From: Rhizorhabdus dicambivorans
GTDB lineage: Bacteria > Pseudomonadota > Alphaproteobacteria > Sphingomonadales > Sphingomonadaceae
Reading direction: 5' to 3'
Assembly (NCBI RefSeq): GCF_002355275.1
Contig: NZ_CP023449.1
Span: 3,884,001-3,948,000 of the forward strand
DNA: 64,000 nt
Both the position numbers and the translations under genes were made by a program. Of the stretch, positions 55,941 through 64,000 are shown in pieces (within the stretch, counting starts at the first letter, position 1; each line of letters starts with the position of its first letter). Below the pieces are notes generated by a model. That model had not been told where the DNA came from and made no database searches. It worked only from the letters and a program-made list of their open reading frames with translations.

Positions 55941-57392
55941 TCACAGCATCATGTAGACCGACTTCGTTTCCAGGAACGGCGTCATGCCCTCGAACCCCGA
56001 TTCCCGTCCCCAGCCCGATTGCTTGAAACCGCCGAACGGCATCGCCTTGTCGAGAATGGCGTAGCAATTGATCCAGACATTGCCGGAGCGGATCAGTTTC
56101 GCCGCGCGGTGGGCGGTGGAGTTGCTGCGGGTGAACACGCCCGCGCCCAGCCCATAGTCGGTATCGTTGGCAAGCTCGGCCAGTTCCTCGATACCGTCGA
56201 ACGGCATCGCCGTCACGACCGGGCCGAAGATTTCCTCGCGCGCAATACGCAGATCCGCACGGTCGCGATTGGCGAAAACGGTGGGCCGCACGAAATAGCC
56301 GCGTTCGCCATGCCGCCGGCCGCCATCGCCGACCAGTCGAGCCCCCTCGCTGAGACCGCTATCGATATAGGACAGCACCTTTTCCATCTGCTGCTGCGAT
56401 ACGAGCGGCCCCATCTGCGTATCGGGCGCCATACCGCTGCCGAGCCGCATCGCTGCCCCGACCTTGGCCACGCCCTCGACCACCTTGTCGAAGATACCGC
56501 GCTGGACATAGAGGCGCGAGCCGGCAACGCAGATCTGGCCGGCATTGGCGAAGATCGCCATCGCCGCGGCGGGAATGGCCTGGTCCAGATCGGCATCGTC
56601 GAAGATGAACACGGGCGATTTGCCGCCCAGTTCCAGGGTCAGTCGCTTGAAATTGCCGGCCGAAGCCTCGACCAGCTTGCGGCCGGTCACGGTCGATCCG
56701 GTGAAGCTGAGCTTGTCGACCTGCGGATGGGCCGCAAGCGCGGCGCCCGCGACCGAGCCAAGCCCGTTGACGATGTTGACCTGCCCGTCTGGGAACAGCT
56801 TCCATTGCCGCAGCAGTTCGCCAAGCCGGATCGCGGTCAGGGGCGTCTGTTCGGCCGGCTTGCAGATCACGCTGCACCCCGCCGCCAGCGCTGGCGCCAG
56901 CTTGCCGATCAAGGTGCCGAACGGCGCGTTCCACGGCGTGATCGCGCCAACCACGCCCACCGGCTCTGCGCGTGTATAGGCCTGCAGTTCGCGGCCCGGC
57001 GCCGAAAGATCGGCGGCAATGCCGTGGAGCTTGTTCACGATCCCGGCATGATAGCGGATGCACTCGACCGCCGAGGTGATCGACATCTTCGCCGAGGCCA
57101 GGGTCCGGCCGTTGTCGCGCACCTCCAGTTCGGCCAGTTCGTCGCGATGTTCGAGAATGCGGTCGCCGAGCTGCCAGAGCGTCGCGCTGCGTTCGTGGAT
57201 GCTGCGGCCCTGCCACTCGCCGCTGTCGAACGCGTGCCGCGCTGCGGCCACCGCGACATCCACATCGGCCGCCGACGCCGCATTGATCTGGGTGATGCGG
57301 TCCCCGGTCGACGGGTCGAACACGTCGATGCTGTCACCCGACCGGCCGACGATCGCCTCGCCGCCGATGAAATGGCTGTGCTGGACTTTCAT
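55941..57392 (-). CDS. aldehyde dehydrogenase family protein
   Basis: This 483-residue NAD(P)-dependent enzyme oxidises an aldehyde to the acid. Landmarks are VVGAITPWNAPFGTLIGKLA, the NAD loop SFTGSTVTGRKLVEASAGNF, the catalytic Glu in TLELGGKSPVFIFDDADL, the catalytic Cys in IFANAGQICVAGSRLYVQ, and the C-terminal EEIFGPVVTAMPFDGIEEL. The length is normal. In context it should act on the aldehyde formed by the P450 and GMC oxidoreductase of the same region. A REP-like hairpin separates it from the ferredoxin gene upstream. Confidence 0.93.
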   Translation of the reverse strand: MKVQHSHFIGGEAIVGRSGDSIDVFDPSTGDRITQINAASAADVDVAVAAARHAFDSGEWQGRSIHERSATLWQLGDRILEHRDELAELEVRDNGRTLASAKMSITSAVECIRYHAGIVNKLHGIAADLSAPGRELQAYTRAEPVGVVGAITPWNAPFGTLIGKLAPALAAGCSVICKPAEQTPLTAIRLGELLRQWKLFPDGQVNIVNGLGSVAGAALAAHPQVDKLSFTGSTVTGRKLVEASAGNFKRLTLELGGKSPVFIFDDADLDQAIPAAAMAIFANAGQICVAGSRLYVQRGIFDKVVEGVAKVGAAMRLGSGMAPDTQMGPLVSQQQMEKVLSYIDSGLSEGARLVGDGGRRHGERGYFVRPTVFANRDRADLRIAREEIFGPVVTAMPFDGIEELAELANDTDYGLGAGVFTRSNSTAHRAAKLIRSGNVWINCYAILDKAMPFGGFKQSGWGRESGFEGMTPFLETKSVYMML

Positions 57393-57460
57393 ATTATCCT
57401 CCGCTCATCGGGGCTCTTGCATCATGCCGAACAGCCAGGAGCGCTTCATGCCCATCAAAT

Positions 57461-57489
57461 CGTCATCCCGGACTCGATCCGGGATGACG
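57461..57489. repeat. REP-like perfect hairpin CGTCATCCCGGA-N5-TCCGGGATGACG
   Basis: A 12-bp perfect stem with a 5-base loop between the ferredoxin stop and the aldehyde dehydrogenase start. This type of element is scattered in sphingomonad and other genomes. It may also terminate or stabilise the ferredoxin message. Confidence 0.6.
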
Positions 57490-57531
57490 AGATTTGGATA
57501 TGCCCCCCCTTTCGCCGCGTTTGGGGGCAGC

Positions 57532-57852
57532 TCAGAACTGCGCTTCGGGGAGGTGGATGATCAGCCCGTCCAGAGCCTCGTCCAGCTTGATCTGGCAGGC
57601 CAGCCGGCTGTTGGGCTGGGCGTTCTCGATCAGTTCGATCATCGCCTCCTCATGCTCCGATCGGGTCGTATCGAGCGAGGCGAGCCAGGCCTGATCGACC
57701 AGTATATGACAGGTCCCACAGGCGGCGTTACCGCCGCAATCGCCATCGATACCCGGCACGCCGTTCTGCAGGGCGGCCTCCATCGCGTTGAGGCCGACCT
57801 CGACCTCGACGTGATGGACCTCTCCGCTCGCCTCGACGAATTTGATCTCCAT
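57532..57852 (-). CDS. 2Fe-2S ferredoxin (P450 redox partner)
   Basis: This 106-residue adrenodoxin/putidaredoxin-type ferredoxin has the cluster ligands GDCGGNAACGTCHILV (three Cys) and a fourth Cys in NSRLACQIKLDEALDG. It carries electrons from a ferredoxin reductase to the cytochrome P450 whose gene precedes it by 14 bases. No reductase gene is in the visible region, so that partner must be encoded elsewhere. ATG 57852 gives the normal short N-terminus of the family. Confidence 0.95.
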   Translation of the reverse strand: MEIKFVEASGEVHHVEVEVGLNAMEAALQNGVPGIDGDCGGNAACGTCHILVDQAWLASLDTTRSEHEEAMIELIENAQPNSRLACQIKLDEALDGLIIHLPEAQF

Positions 57853-57866
57853 GGTTCTATTATCCT

Positions 57867-59126
57867 TCAAGCATTGGTCTTGCGGTGCAGGCGCACCGGC
57901 ATGGTGTGAAAGCCCCGGAACATGTTGCTGTGGATGCGGGTCGGCTCGCCGACCATCTCGATGCGGTCGAAGCGTGGCAGGATTTCCTCCCACAGTATAC
58001 GCAGCTGCATTTCCGCCAGGCGGTTGCCCAGGCAACGATGGATGCCGAAACCGAAGGACAGGTGCTGGCGCGGATTGGGTCGGTCTATGATGAAATCGTC
58101 GGGTCGCTCGAAGACCTCCTCGTCGCGATTGCCGGAGAGATACCAGATCACCACCCGTTCGCCCTTGGGGATCGTCGTACCCTGCAGCTCGACATCCTCG
58201 GTGGTGGTGCGCCGCATATAAGAAACCGGATTCTGCCAGCGGATCACCTCGGACACCATCGACGGGACCAGGGCCGGATTGGCCTTCAATTTCTCCAGTT
58301 CGCCCGGAAACTGTTCCATCGCAAGCACCGAGCCGCTCATTGAGTTGCGGGTCGTCTCGTTGCCGCCCGTCATCAGCAGGGTCATGGTGCCAAGGAACTC
58401 CGCCGGCGACAGATCGCTCATCACCTCCGACTTGGCGAGCATGGTGATCAGGTCATGCCCCACCGGATTGGCCCTTCGTTCCTTGAAGACCCGATCGAAA
58501 TATTCGTGGATCTCGGTCATCACCCGGTTGCGATGCTCCCAGGACTCGACCACGCCATCGCCGGGGAAACCGATCACCACGTTCGACCAGTGGAGCATCT
58601 CCCGGCGCTTCTCGAACGGGTGATCGAACAGGATGGCCAACATCCGCATCGTCAGCTCAATCGCGACATTATCCACCCAGTCGAAAGTCTCTTCGACCGG
58701 CAGGCTGTCGAGCAATTCCTGGGTCCGCTGGCGGATGCCGGCTTCGAGCTTGAGGAGGTTGGCCGGGGCGAGGCCCGGCGCCACGGCGCTGCGGCGCGAT
58801 GTATGGTGCGGAGGATCCAGGACGATGAAGCTGCTGCGCTTCTTCTCATTCTCGATATGACCGCCCGAGAAGAACTGGTCGTCGATGACCACTGTCCCAT
58901 CCGAGGAGAATTGGCGGTGGTTCATGTCCACCTGCATGATGTCGTGGAATCTGGTAACCGACCAATAGGAGCCGAAGGCGCTGTTGGCGCAATAGTGGAC
59001 CGGCGCCTCCTTCCTCAGGCGCCGCAGATATTCGGTCACGACGTCGCGGCGATGAAGTTCCGGGTCGCTCACATCGATATCGGCCAGGGGGACCCTGGCT
59101 GCTTCGGCGGCAGCCTGCGCGTTCAT
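57867..59126 (-). CDS. cytochrome P450, CYP153-like
   Basis: This 419-residue soluble bacterial P450 has an I-helix TLLMTGGNETTRNSMSGSVL, an ExxR region VSEVIRWQNPVSYMRRTT, and the haem loop LSFGFGIHRCLGNRLAEMQ, whose Cys is the iron ligand. The sequence around these motifs matches my memory of CYP153 alkane and limonene hydroxylases closely (LRILWEEILPRF, RQHLSFGFGIHRC), so terminal hydroxylation of an alkane or terpene-like substrate is likely. ATG 59126 (MNAQAAAEAARV) was used; a start 11 codons upstream is possible. Ferredoxin follows by 14 bases. Confidence 0.93.
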   Translation of the reverse strand: MNAQAAAEAARVPLADIDVSDPELHRRDVVTEYLRRLRKEAPVHYCANSAFGSYWSVTRFHDIMQVDMNHRQFSSDGTVVIDDQFFSGGHIENEKKRSSFIVLDPPHHTSRRSAVAPGLAPANLLKLEAGIRQRTQELLDSLPVEETFDWVDNVAIELTMRMLAILFDHPFEKRREMLHWSNVVIGFPGDGVVESWEHRNRVMTEIHEYFDRVFKERRANPVGHDLITMLAKSEVMSDLSPAEFLGTMTLLMTGGNETTRNSMSGSVLAMEQFPGELEKLKANPALVPSMVSEVIRWQNPVSYMRRTTTEDVELQGTTIPKGERVVIWYLSGNRDEEVFERPDDFIIDRPNPRQHLSFGFGIHRCLGNRLAEMQLRILWEEILPRFDRIEMVGEPTRIHSNMFRGFHTMPVRLHRKTNA

Positions 59127-59368
59127 ATGCCCTCTCTCCTCCACAACAGGCGCGGGCATTCCGCCTTTCCGGCTTGAACCACGCGGCCGCGCCCGCCTCC
59201 TCTCTCAAGGCGGCGCACGCCACCCCGCCGCGCACCATAGCCAGGCAGCGCCGCCGGATACTGACTATCCTTATTCAGTCGTTCGTTCAATCTGAATTTT
59301 GCATCAGACCGAATCCTGCCCGCAATCCCGCATCCCGGCTCGACACCCTTGGCGTCGAAATATTTAGT

Positions 59369-59379
59369 TGGTCGTACAA
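59369..59379 (-). promoter_or_regulatory. TTGTACGACCA motif between P450 and GMC genes
   Basis: On the minus strand TTGTACGACCA lies in the 355-base divergent region between the P450 and GMC oxidoreductase starts. TTGTACGATCA occurs in front of the CoA-transferase gene (62357). It is shared only with this cluster as far as I can see, so it may be the operator of the TetR regulator at 62413. Confidence 0.4.
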
Positions 59380-59481
59380 TAGTCTTGAAAAAATCGCGCC
59401 ATGGTGGATAGTGCGACATTGCCGGGGCAAACCCGGACGGGACAAGGTGGAACAACCACCGCGCAGACTCCAGGAGACAGC

Positions 59482-61080
59482 ATGAGCCACACCCCCGGAC
59501 GCATGAAGGCCGACTATGTCATTGTGGGCGGCGGCAGTGCCGGGCTCGTGCTGGCCAACCGGCTGAGCGAGGACGGCAGGTCGACGGTCATCCTGGTCGA
59601 AGCGGGCGGCGAAGCATCCGGCCTGATCACCCAGCTTCCCGCCGGCTACGCCAAGCTGGTCGGACACCCCCAGCGCGACTGGCAATATGCCCAGGCGCCC
59701 GATCCGACGATGAACGGCCGCCACCTGATCTGGGCCGGCGGGAGGCTGCTCGGCGGCGGCAGCGCCATCAATGGGCAAGTCTATATCCGCGGCACCAGAA
59801 GCGATTACGACCATTGGGCAAGCATGGGCGCGACTGGCTGGGGCTATGAGCAGGTCCTGCCCTATTTCCGCAAGCTGGAAAACTGGTGCGGCGAGCCGGA
59901 TCAGATCCACGGCGAATCGGGCCTGCTTTCGATGGCGCCGGTACGCGGGCCCCATCCGCTCTGCGAGCCTTATATGCAGGCGTGTGAGGCCGTGGGGCTG
60001 GAACGCCTGCCGCGATACAATGACGGCCGGATGGAGGGTGTGTTCCAGACGATCGCGTCACAGCGCGATGGATGGCGATGCAGCACGGAAAAGGCCTATC
60101 TCCGCCCCGCCCGCAAGCGGCCCAACCTGACCGTCGTCACGGGCGCCGAGGCGGAGACGATCCGGATCGAGGGACGGCGCGCCATGGGCGTTCGGGCAAG
60201 ACGGGGCGGTGCGATGGTGGAGATCGACGCCGGCCGTGAGGTGATCGTGAGCGCCGGTGCGATGGGAAGCCCCGGCCTGCTCTTGCGCTCCGGCATCGGC
60301 GATGGCGCCTATCTGAGGGCCAGTGGACGCGCCGTTGCCCACGACCTGCGCGGCGTGGGCCGCAACCTGCAGGAACACCCCAATATCCGCATCACCAAGC
60401 TCGTCGACCGGCCGACCCTGAACAGCGACCTCGGCAGCCTGCGCTTCCTGAAGCATCTCTTCCAGTTCGGCCTGAACCGCAGCGGGATATTGAGTGCGCC
60501 CGTGGTGCAGGTGATGGCGCTGGCACGAACGAGGGAAGGCCTGGCAGAACCCAATATCCAGCTGCACTTCGTGCCCTTCTGCATCGACATCAATCCCCAG
60601 ACCCGACAGGTTTCGAAAGACTGGGCGGTCACTTTCGCCGCAACGGTATGCCATCCCCACAGCCGGGGCCGGATCGAGCTGGATCCGCAAGGCCGTCCGA
60701 TGGTGCATCACCATTTTTATGACGACCGGCGCGACATGGAGAACCTGATCGACGGCTGTGAGTTGATCGAGAAGATCTGCTCCGCCGGCCCGCTGAGGTC
60801 CGTCCTGCGCGGAGACCGCAAGCCGGCCCCGGCACCGCAGACCCGCGAGGATTGGGAGAGCTATCTGCGCGCCAATTCCAACGGCGCCTCGCATCCGGTC
60901 GGCACCTGTCGGATGGGCTTGGACGACGATGCGGTGGTCGACCCGCGGCTGCGGGTGCGCGGCATGGAGGCGCTGCGGGTCGCGGACGCCTCGATCATGC
61001 CGCGCGTCACTGCCGCCAACACCAACGCCACCACAATCATGATCGGCGAAAAAGCCGCCGACATGATCCGGGAGGGATAG
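59482..61080 (+). CDS. GMC-family oxidoreductase (choline dehydrogenase-like)
   Basis: This 532-residue FAD alcohol dehydrogenase has the Rossmann motif YVIVGGGSAGLVLANRLSED, the GMC signature GGRLLGGGSAINGQVYIRG, and the catalytic His region near the C-terminus (SNGASHPVGTCRMGLDDDAV; ITAANTNATTIMIGEKAADM-like segment). It would oxidise the alcohol produced by the P450 to the aldehyde, passing electrons to a quinone or cytochrome. ATG 59482 has AGGAGA 7 bases upstream. The longer reading from 59401 lies in the promoter region. It is divergent from the P450-ferredoxin operon. Confidence 0.92.
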   Translation: MSHTPGRMKADYVIVGGGSAGLVLANRLSEDGRSTVILVEAGGEASGLITQLPAGYAKLVGHPQRDWQYAQAPDPTMNGRHLIWAGGRLLGGGSAINGQVYIRGTRSDYDHWASMGATGWGYEQVLPYFRKLENWCGEPDQIHGESGLLSMAPVRGPHPLCEPYMQACEAVGLERLPRYNDGRMEGVFQTIASQRDGWRCSTEKAYLRPARKRPNLTVVTGAEAETIRIEGRRAMGVRARRGGAMVEIDAGREVIVSAGAMGSPGLLLRSGIGDGAYLRASGRAVAHDLRGVGRNLQEHPNIRITKLVDRPTLNSDLGSLRFLKHLFQFGLNRSGILSAPVVQVMALARTREGLAEPNIQLHFVPFCIDINPQTRQVSKDWAVTFAATVCHPHSRGRIELDPQGRPMVHHHFYDDRRDMENLIDGCELIEKICSAGPLRSVLRGDRKPAPAPQTREDWESYLRANSNGASHPVGTCRMGLDDDAVVDPRLRVRGMEALRVADASIMPRVTAANTNATTIMIGEKAADMIREG

Positions 61081-61164
61081 GACACCCCATCCGGCGGGAT
61101 CGGAGAGATGGCCCCGCTTGCCCGCCACCGCCCCGGATCAATCCGCGACGGTGGTGACGCCGCC

Positions 61165-62316
61165 TCAGCCGACCACGCCCCGCTCGCGCAACTCGGTCTT
61201 CTTCTCGGCCGACAAGCCGAGGATATCCAGGATCGCATCGGTGTGCTCACCCACACGCGGCGCGGGGGTGGCATCGGGCCGGTCGCGGCCGACGACGCGG
61301 GCGGGCGCCTTGACATAGGCGCCGATGGCACCCCGGCTCGTCGGAAGGCGCTCGATCGACCTGTTGCGGCGGACCTGATCGGATTCCAGCACCTCATTAT
61401 GCGTGCGCACTTCCCCCGCGAGCACGCCACGAGCCTCCAGCCCGTCGATCCAGTAGCGGCGCGGATGCGCCTGCAGCATCTGGTGCACGGCGGCGTGCAG
61501 CGCCTCGAGATTGGCCGCGCGGTCGGCGGGGGTGGCGAAACGGGCATCGCCGTGGACGTCGAGCCGCCCCGCGAGCTCGCAGAAGTCCTTCCAGTCGGAA
61601 TCCCAGTAGAGGCCCATGTAAAGCGGCCCGTCTGCCGCCTCGAAGATCCCGTTGAGTGGATAGCGGCTGCCATGGCCGGTCTGGTCGAGCATCTTGCCGG
61701 TGACGCTGCATTCCAGGATCGGCGCCGTCTGCAGGTAGAGACCGACCTCGAACAGGCTCATCTCGACATGATCGATCTCGCCGGTGCGCTCGCGCTTGAG
61801 CAGGCTGGCCATGATCGCCCCCGACAATGCGAGGCCACCCGCCTGATCGACGAAACTGAGGCTACCCAGCAGCCCGCCCTGCATCAGCGCCATGCCCGTT
61901 TCGGACTGGAGCAGCGCGTCGACCCCCTTGCGGGCGGCGTCCGGGCCGGTCTGGCCGAAGCCGGAGAAGGATACGTAGATCAGCCGGGGATTGATCGCCG
62001 CGAGGTCCTCGCGTCCCAGCCCCAGGGATTCGACCACCCCAGGCCGGAAGGACTGGACTACGACATCGCAGACCCGCGCCAGATCGCGCACAAGCTGCTG
62101 ACCCTCCGCCGACTTGAGATCGACGGCGATCGACTTCTTGTTGCGATTGAACGAGTCGAACACCCAGGGGACCAGGGTACGGGTGAAATCGCCTTTCTCG
62201 GGCGCCTCCACCTTGATGATCTCGGCACCGAAATCGCCGAGCAGCTTGGTCGCAGAGGGCCCCGCCAGAGCATGACTGAGATCCAGGACACGAAAGCCAT
62301 CCAGCGCGGTCGTCAT
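61165..62316 (-). CDS. CaiB/BaiF-family CoA-transferase
   Basis: This 383-residue class III CoA-transferase has the N-terminal RVLDLSHALAGPSATKLLGD and AEIIKVEAPEKGDFTR. The region SFVDQAGGLALSGAIMASLL bears the candidate catalytic Asp, and a C-terminal domain closes the interlocked dimer. It would activate a carboxylic acid as its CoA thioester, fitting the end of the P450/GMC/aldehyde dehydrogenase route, before further degradation. The start at 62316 has GGAGGG upstream. A TTGTACGATCA motif lies in its promoter. It is divergent from nothing and shares its strand with the TetR and MFS genes. Confidence 0.92.
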   Translation of the reverse strand: MTTALDGFRVLDLSHALAGPSATKLLGDFGAEIIKVEAPEKGDFTRTLVPWVFDSFNRNKKSIAVDLKSAEGQQLVRDLARVCDVVVQSFRPGVVESLGLGREDLAAINPRLIYVSFSGFGQTGPDAARKGVDALLQSETGMALMQGGLLGSLSFVDQAGGLALSGAIMASLLKRERTGEIDHVEMSLFEVGLYLQTAPILECSVTGKMLDQTGHGSRYPLNGIFEAADGPLYMGLYWDSDWKDFCELAGRLDVHGDARFATPADRAANLEALHAAVHQMLQAHPRRYWIDGLEARGVLAGEVRTHNEVLESDQVRRNRSIERLPTSRGAIGAYVKAPARVVGRDRPDATPAPRVGEHTDAILDILGLSAEKKTELRERGVVG

Positions 62317-62356
62317 TCAAACCCTCCTCTTCAAGCCCGTGAGGCTATATTATTAT

Positions 62357-62367
62357 TTGTACGATCA
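62357..62367 (+). promoter_or_regulatory. TTGTACGATCA motif upstream of the CoA-transferase gene
   Basis: This motif lies 41 bases before the ATG of the CoA-transferase, in a locally AT-rich stretch (TATATTATTATTTGTACGA). It is the counterpart of the motif at 59369. Confidence 0.4.
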
Positions 62368-62412
62368 TTCAATATAATGCGATGGCAAAACCGCTGCGGC
62401 GATGCGTCCAGC

Positions 62413-63171
62413 CTAGAGAGCCATGAAACCGGCGTGGACGAACCGCAGGCAATTCTCGGTCACCGATGAAATCTCGTCTTCCGGGGATCGCGTGCCGGTC
62501 CTCATCCTGTCGAACCGGTTGGTATAGGAGCAGACATACAGGATGGTCGCCACCATGAAGGAGAAGGCGTCCAGCAGCGCGTTCGGATCGGCATCAGGCA
62601 TCGCCTCCCGGAACCGGTCCAGGAAAATCTGTCCGCAATGGTCGTAATGGCTCCGCAGAAGCGGTGTCCACCGCTTGACGCTGACAAGCTGCGATATCAG
62701 CCGGACGTGCGATTGCCACTGCTTCGAAGGGCCGTAGCAGGCGTCGATCACCGGCACGGCATAAGCCTCGATCAAGGCACGAACGACCTCCGCGCGTGGC
62801 GCCGCCCCTGTGCCGACCCGTGCCAGCGCGGCAAGCCGGGCCGCTTCCAGCTCGACTGCGCGGCGCCGGACCACCTCTTCGAAGAGGCGCAGCTTGGTCC
62901 CGAAATGATAGGTCGACAGCGCCATGTTCTGCCCGGCCAGATCGGCGATGTCCCGCAGCGAGGTACCGTCATAGCCGTGATCGGCGAACAGGCGCTCGGC
63001 CGCATCCAGCAACCTCTCGCGGGTGTCCGTACCCAACCGCGGCGACTTGCCCTTGGCCCCGCCCTTGGCCGCCGTCACCGTGGGACGACGGAGAGCCGGC
63101 ACAGACGAGGGTTCCGCGCGGGGCCGCGCCGGTAGGGGACCGGGCCGGGCCGAACCTTCGGCCATGGTCAA
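62413..63171 (-). CDS. TetR-family regulator of the catabolic cluster
   Basis: This is a 252-residue TetR repressor. A basic, Pro/Arg-rich N-terminal extension (about 45 residues) precedes the HTH (LFADHGYDGTSLRDIADLAG, QNMALSTYHFGTKLRLFEEV), followed by a helical ligand-binding domain (PLLRSHYDHCGQIFLDRFRE). Its ATG overlaps the stop of the MFS gene upstream (ATGA), so both are one operon. Likely ligand: the substrate or CoA ester of the P450 pathway. Likely operators: the TTGTACGAYCA sites. Both are inferences. The long N-terminus may be an over-extended start; an ATG two codons on (63165) is an alternative. Confidence 0.88.
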   Translation of the reverse strand: MTMAEGSARPGPLPARPRAEPSSVPALRRPTVTAAKGGAKGKSPRLGTDTRERLLDAAERLFADHGYDGTSLRDIADLAGQNMALSTYHFGTKLRLFEEVVRRRAVELEAARLAALARVGTGAAPRAEVVRALIEAYAVPVIDACYGPSKQWQSHVRLISQLVSVKRWTPLLRSHYDHCGQIFLDRFREAMPDADPNALLDAFSFMVATILYVCSYTNRFDRMRTGTRSPEDEISSVTENCLRFVHAGFMAL

Positions 63172-64000
63172 TGCGCGCCGCGCGGGCCGCGCGAATAATC
63201 ACCGAGCGAGGCGATCAGCAGCGCACTCACGAGGAAGGCCGGAATCGCACCCATCACATAGAGCTGATAGGAACCGGTGATGTCGTAAACCCAGCCCGCC
63301 AGCGTCGGCCCCACGCCATTGCCCAGTACCAATACGCCCATGATGGTGCCCATCAGCGTCCCATAGTTGCGAAGGCCGAAGTAGCGGCTGGTGAGATAGG
63401 TCATCACATCCATCTCGGCTCCCAGCGCCAGCCCCTGGATGAAGGCTATGGCACATCCCATGGCCAGACCGCCATCATAGCTCAGGAGAAAGACCGAAGA
63501 GAGCGCCGGCAGCGCGAGGAAGGCCGCACCGACGATCTGCCCACGATAACGGTCCATCATGAAGCCACAGGTCAGTCGGCCGATGATGGAGCCCAGCCCG
63601 ATCATGCCGGCGATCATCGCCGCGGTGGTGCGGTCGACGCCGAGACCGACGATCATCGGTATGAAATGCACCTGCAGGCCAATCAACGCGATCGTCAGGA
63701 TCAGCGCGCAGAGCAACAGCCGCAGGAAGCGCCCCGAACGCAGCGATGCCCACAGCTCAGCCTTCGCCTCCGCATCATCGGCCGCACCCGCAGGCCTGGC
63801 GCCAGCCATGCGGAGCCGCGCCGCCGCCGCGCCGGGCGCGGGATCGCGCAGGAACAGCAGCATCAGCGGAAGAGTGAGAACCGCAACCCCAATACCAAGG
63901 AAGAGATAGCTCATTCGCCAGCCATGGTCGGCGATCAGCACGGTGAGGATCGTCGGCATGACGATCAGTATGGCGCCCGAGCCGCAATTGGTAACCGCAA
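63168..64000 (-). CDS. MFS transporter (partial, continues beyond the window)
   Basis: The frame is open to the right edge, so the N-terminus lies outside. About nine helices are visible. They include WRMSYLFLGIGVAVLTLPLM, LICALILTIALIGLQVHFIP-like LLLCALILTIALIGLQVHF, and MIAGMIGLGSIIGRLTCGFM with the MFS loop motif DRYRGQIVG. The end is GSYQLYVMGAIPAFLVSALL. It resembles oxalate/formate-type and monocarboxylate MFS carriers. It overlaps the TetR gene (ATGA) and probably imports or exports a compound of the P450 pathway. Confidence 0.88.
   Translation of the reverse strand, partial: AVTNCGSGAILIVMPTILTVLIADHGWRMSYLFLGIGVAVLTLPLMLLFLRDPAPGAAAARLRMAGARPAGAADDAEAKAELWASLRSGRFLRLLLCALILTIALIGLQVHFIPMIVGLGVDRTTAAMIAGMIGLGSIIGRLTCGFMMDRYRGQIVGAAFLALPALSSVFLLSYDGGLAMGCAIAFIQGLALGAEMDVMTYLTSRYFGLRNYGTLMGTIMGVLVLGNGVGPTLAGWVYDITGSYQLYVMGAIPAFLVSALLIASLGDYSRGPRGAH

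Overview
The window looks like a chromosomal stretch of a high-GC alphaproteobacterium, most likely a sphingomonad (Sphingomonadaceae). The reasons are: a gentisate operon of the type known from Sphingomonas, UbiK/TspO/TlyA/YjbQ housekeeping genes, hybrid kinases of sphingomonad style, a CYP153-like P450 cluster, IS21-family elements, and GAAC-N7-GAAC boxes of the alphaproteobacterial LexA type. This is inference from gene content; there is no rRNA gene to settle it.

Layout. 1-7160: stress and envelope genes (phospholipase-D protein, universal stress protein, L,D-transpeptidase, VIT-type metal transporter, cytochrome b561), a decayed DJ-1/PfpI gene, and a response-regulator gene cut off after about 26 codons. 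7243-9809: IS21-family element 1. 10026-14287: gentisate catabolic operon (dioxygenase, fumarylpyruvate hydrolase, GST-type isomerase candidate, glutathione reductase, small coupled ORF), followed by a transporter remnant truncated by IS21-family element 2 (14659-17176). 17177-25763: mobile or defence-like segment with a gene fragment, a small HTH protein, a translationally coupled large serine recombinase / ParB-like / RepB-like trio, a divergent regulator carrying four 12-bp tandem repeats, a HelD-like helicase with an embedded nuclease-like segment and two zinc ribbons, and a radC remnant. 25812-33035: core genes (EF-hand protein, purB, glycosyltransferase, sulfotransferase, proC, ybjN, ubiK, tspO, tlyA). 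33055-36581: a truncated tRNA-Val, a hybrid kinase and an SOS-box-controlled toxin-like/lipoprotein pair. 36589-46478: mostly core genes (Nudix, YjbQ, a second hybrid kinase, DUF3617, diiron-oxidase-like protein, symporter, thrC, ggt). 46604-48101: a second toxin-like/immunity-like pair, also with an SOS box. 48112-53722: symporter, hydrolase, cysE, and a modE-like/modABC molybdate operon. 53719-64000: cytochrome c plus Tat-exported flavin amine oxidase, then a P450/ferredoxin/aldehyde dehydrogenase/GMC oxidoreductase/CoA-transferase/TetR/MFS catabolic region running off the right edge.

How it fits together. Gentisate would be opened by GtdA, isomerised by the GST with glutathione, and cleaved to fumarate and pyruvate, with glutathione reductase keeping the cofactor reduced. 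The P450 cluster would hydroxylate a hydrophobic substrate and oxidise the alcohol to aldehyde and acid, which a CoA-transferase could then activate. The two most distinctive finds are (1) two separate toxin-like/immunity-like pairs, each preceded by a GAAC-N7-GAAC LexA-type box (a third orphan box sits beside the tRNA-Val remnant), suggesting a DNA-damage-induced competition system without its own secretion genes, and (2) the recombinase-ParB-RepB trio with a divergent regulator beside a helicase-nuclease, which looks like an uncharacterised mobile or defence module.
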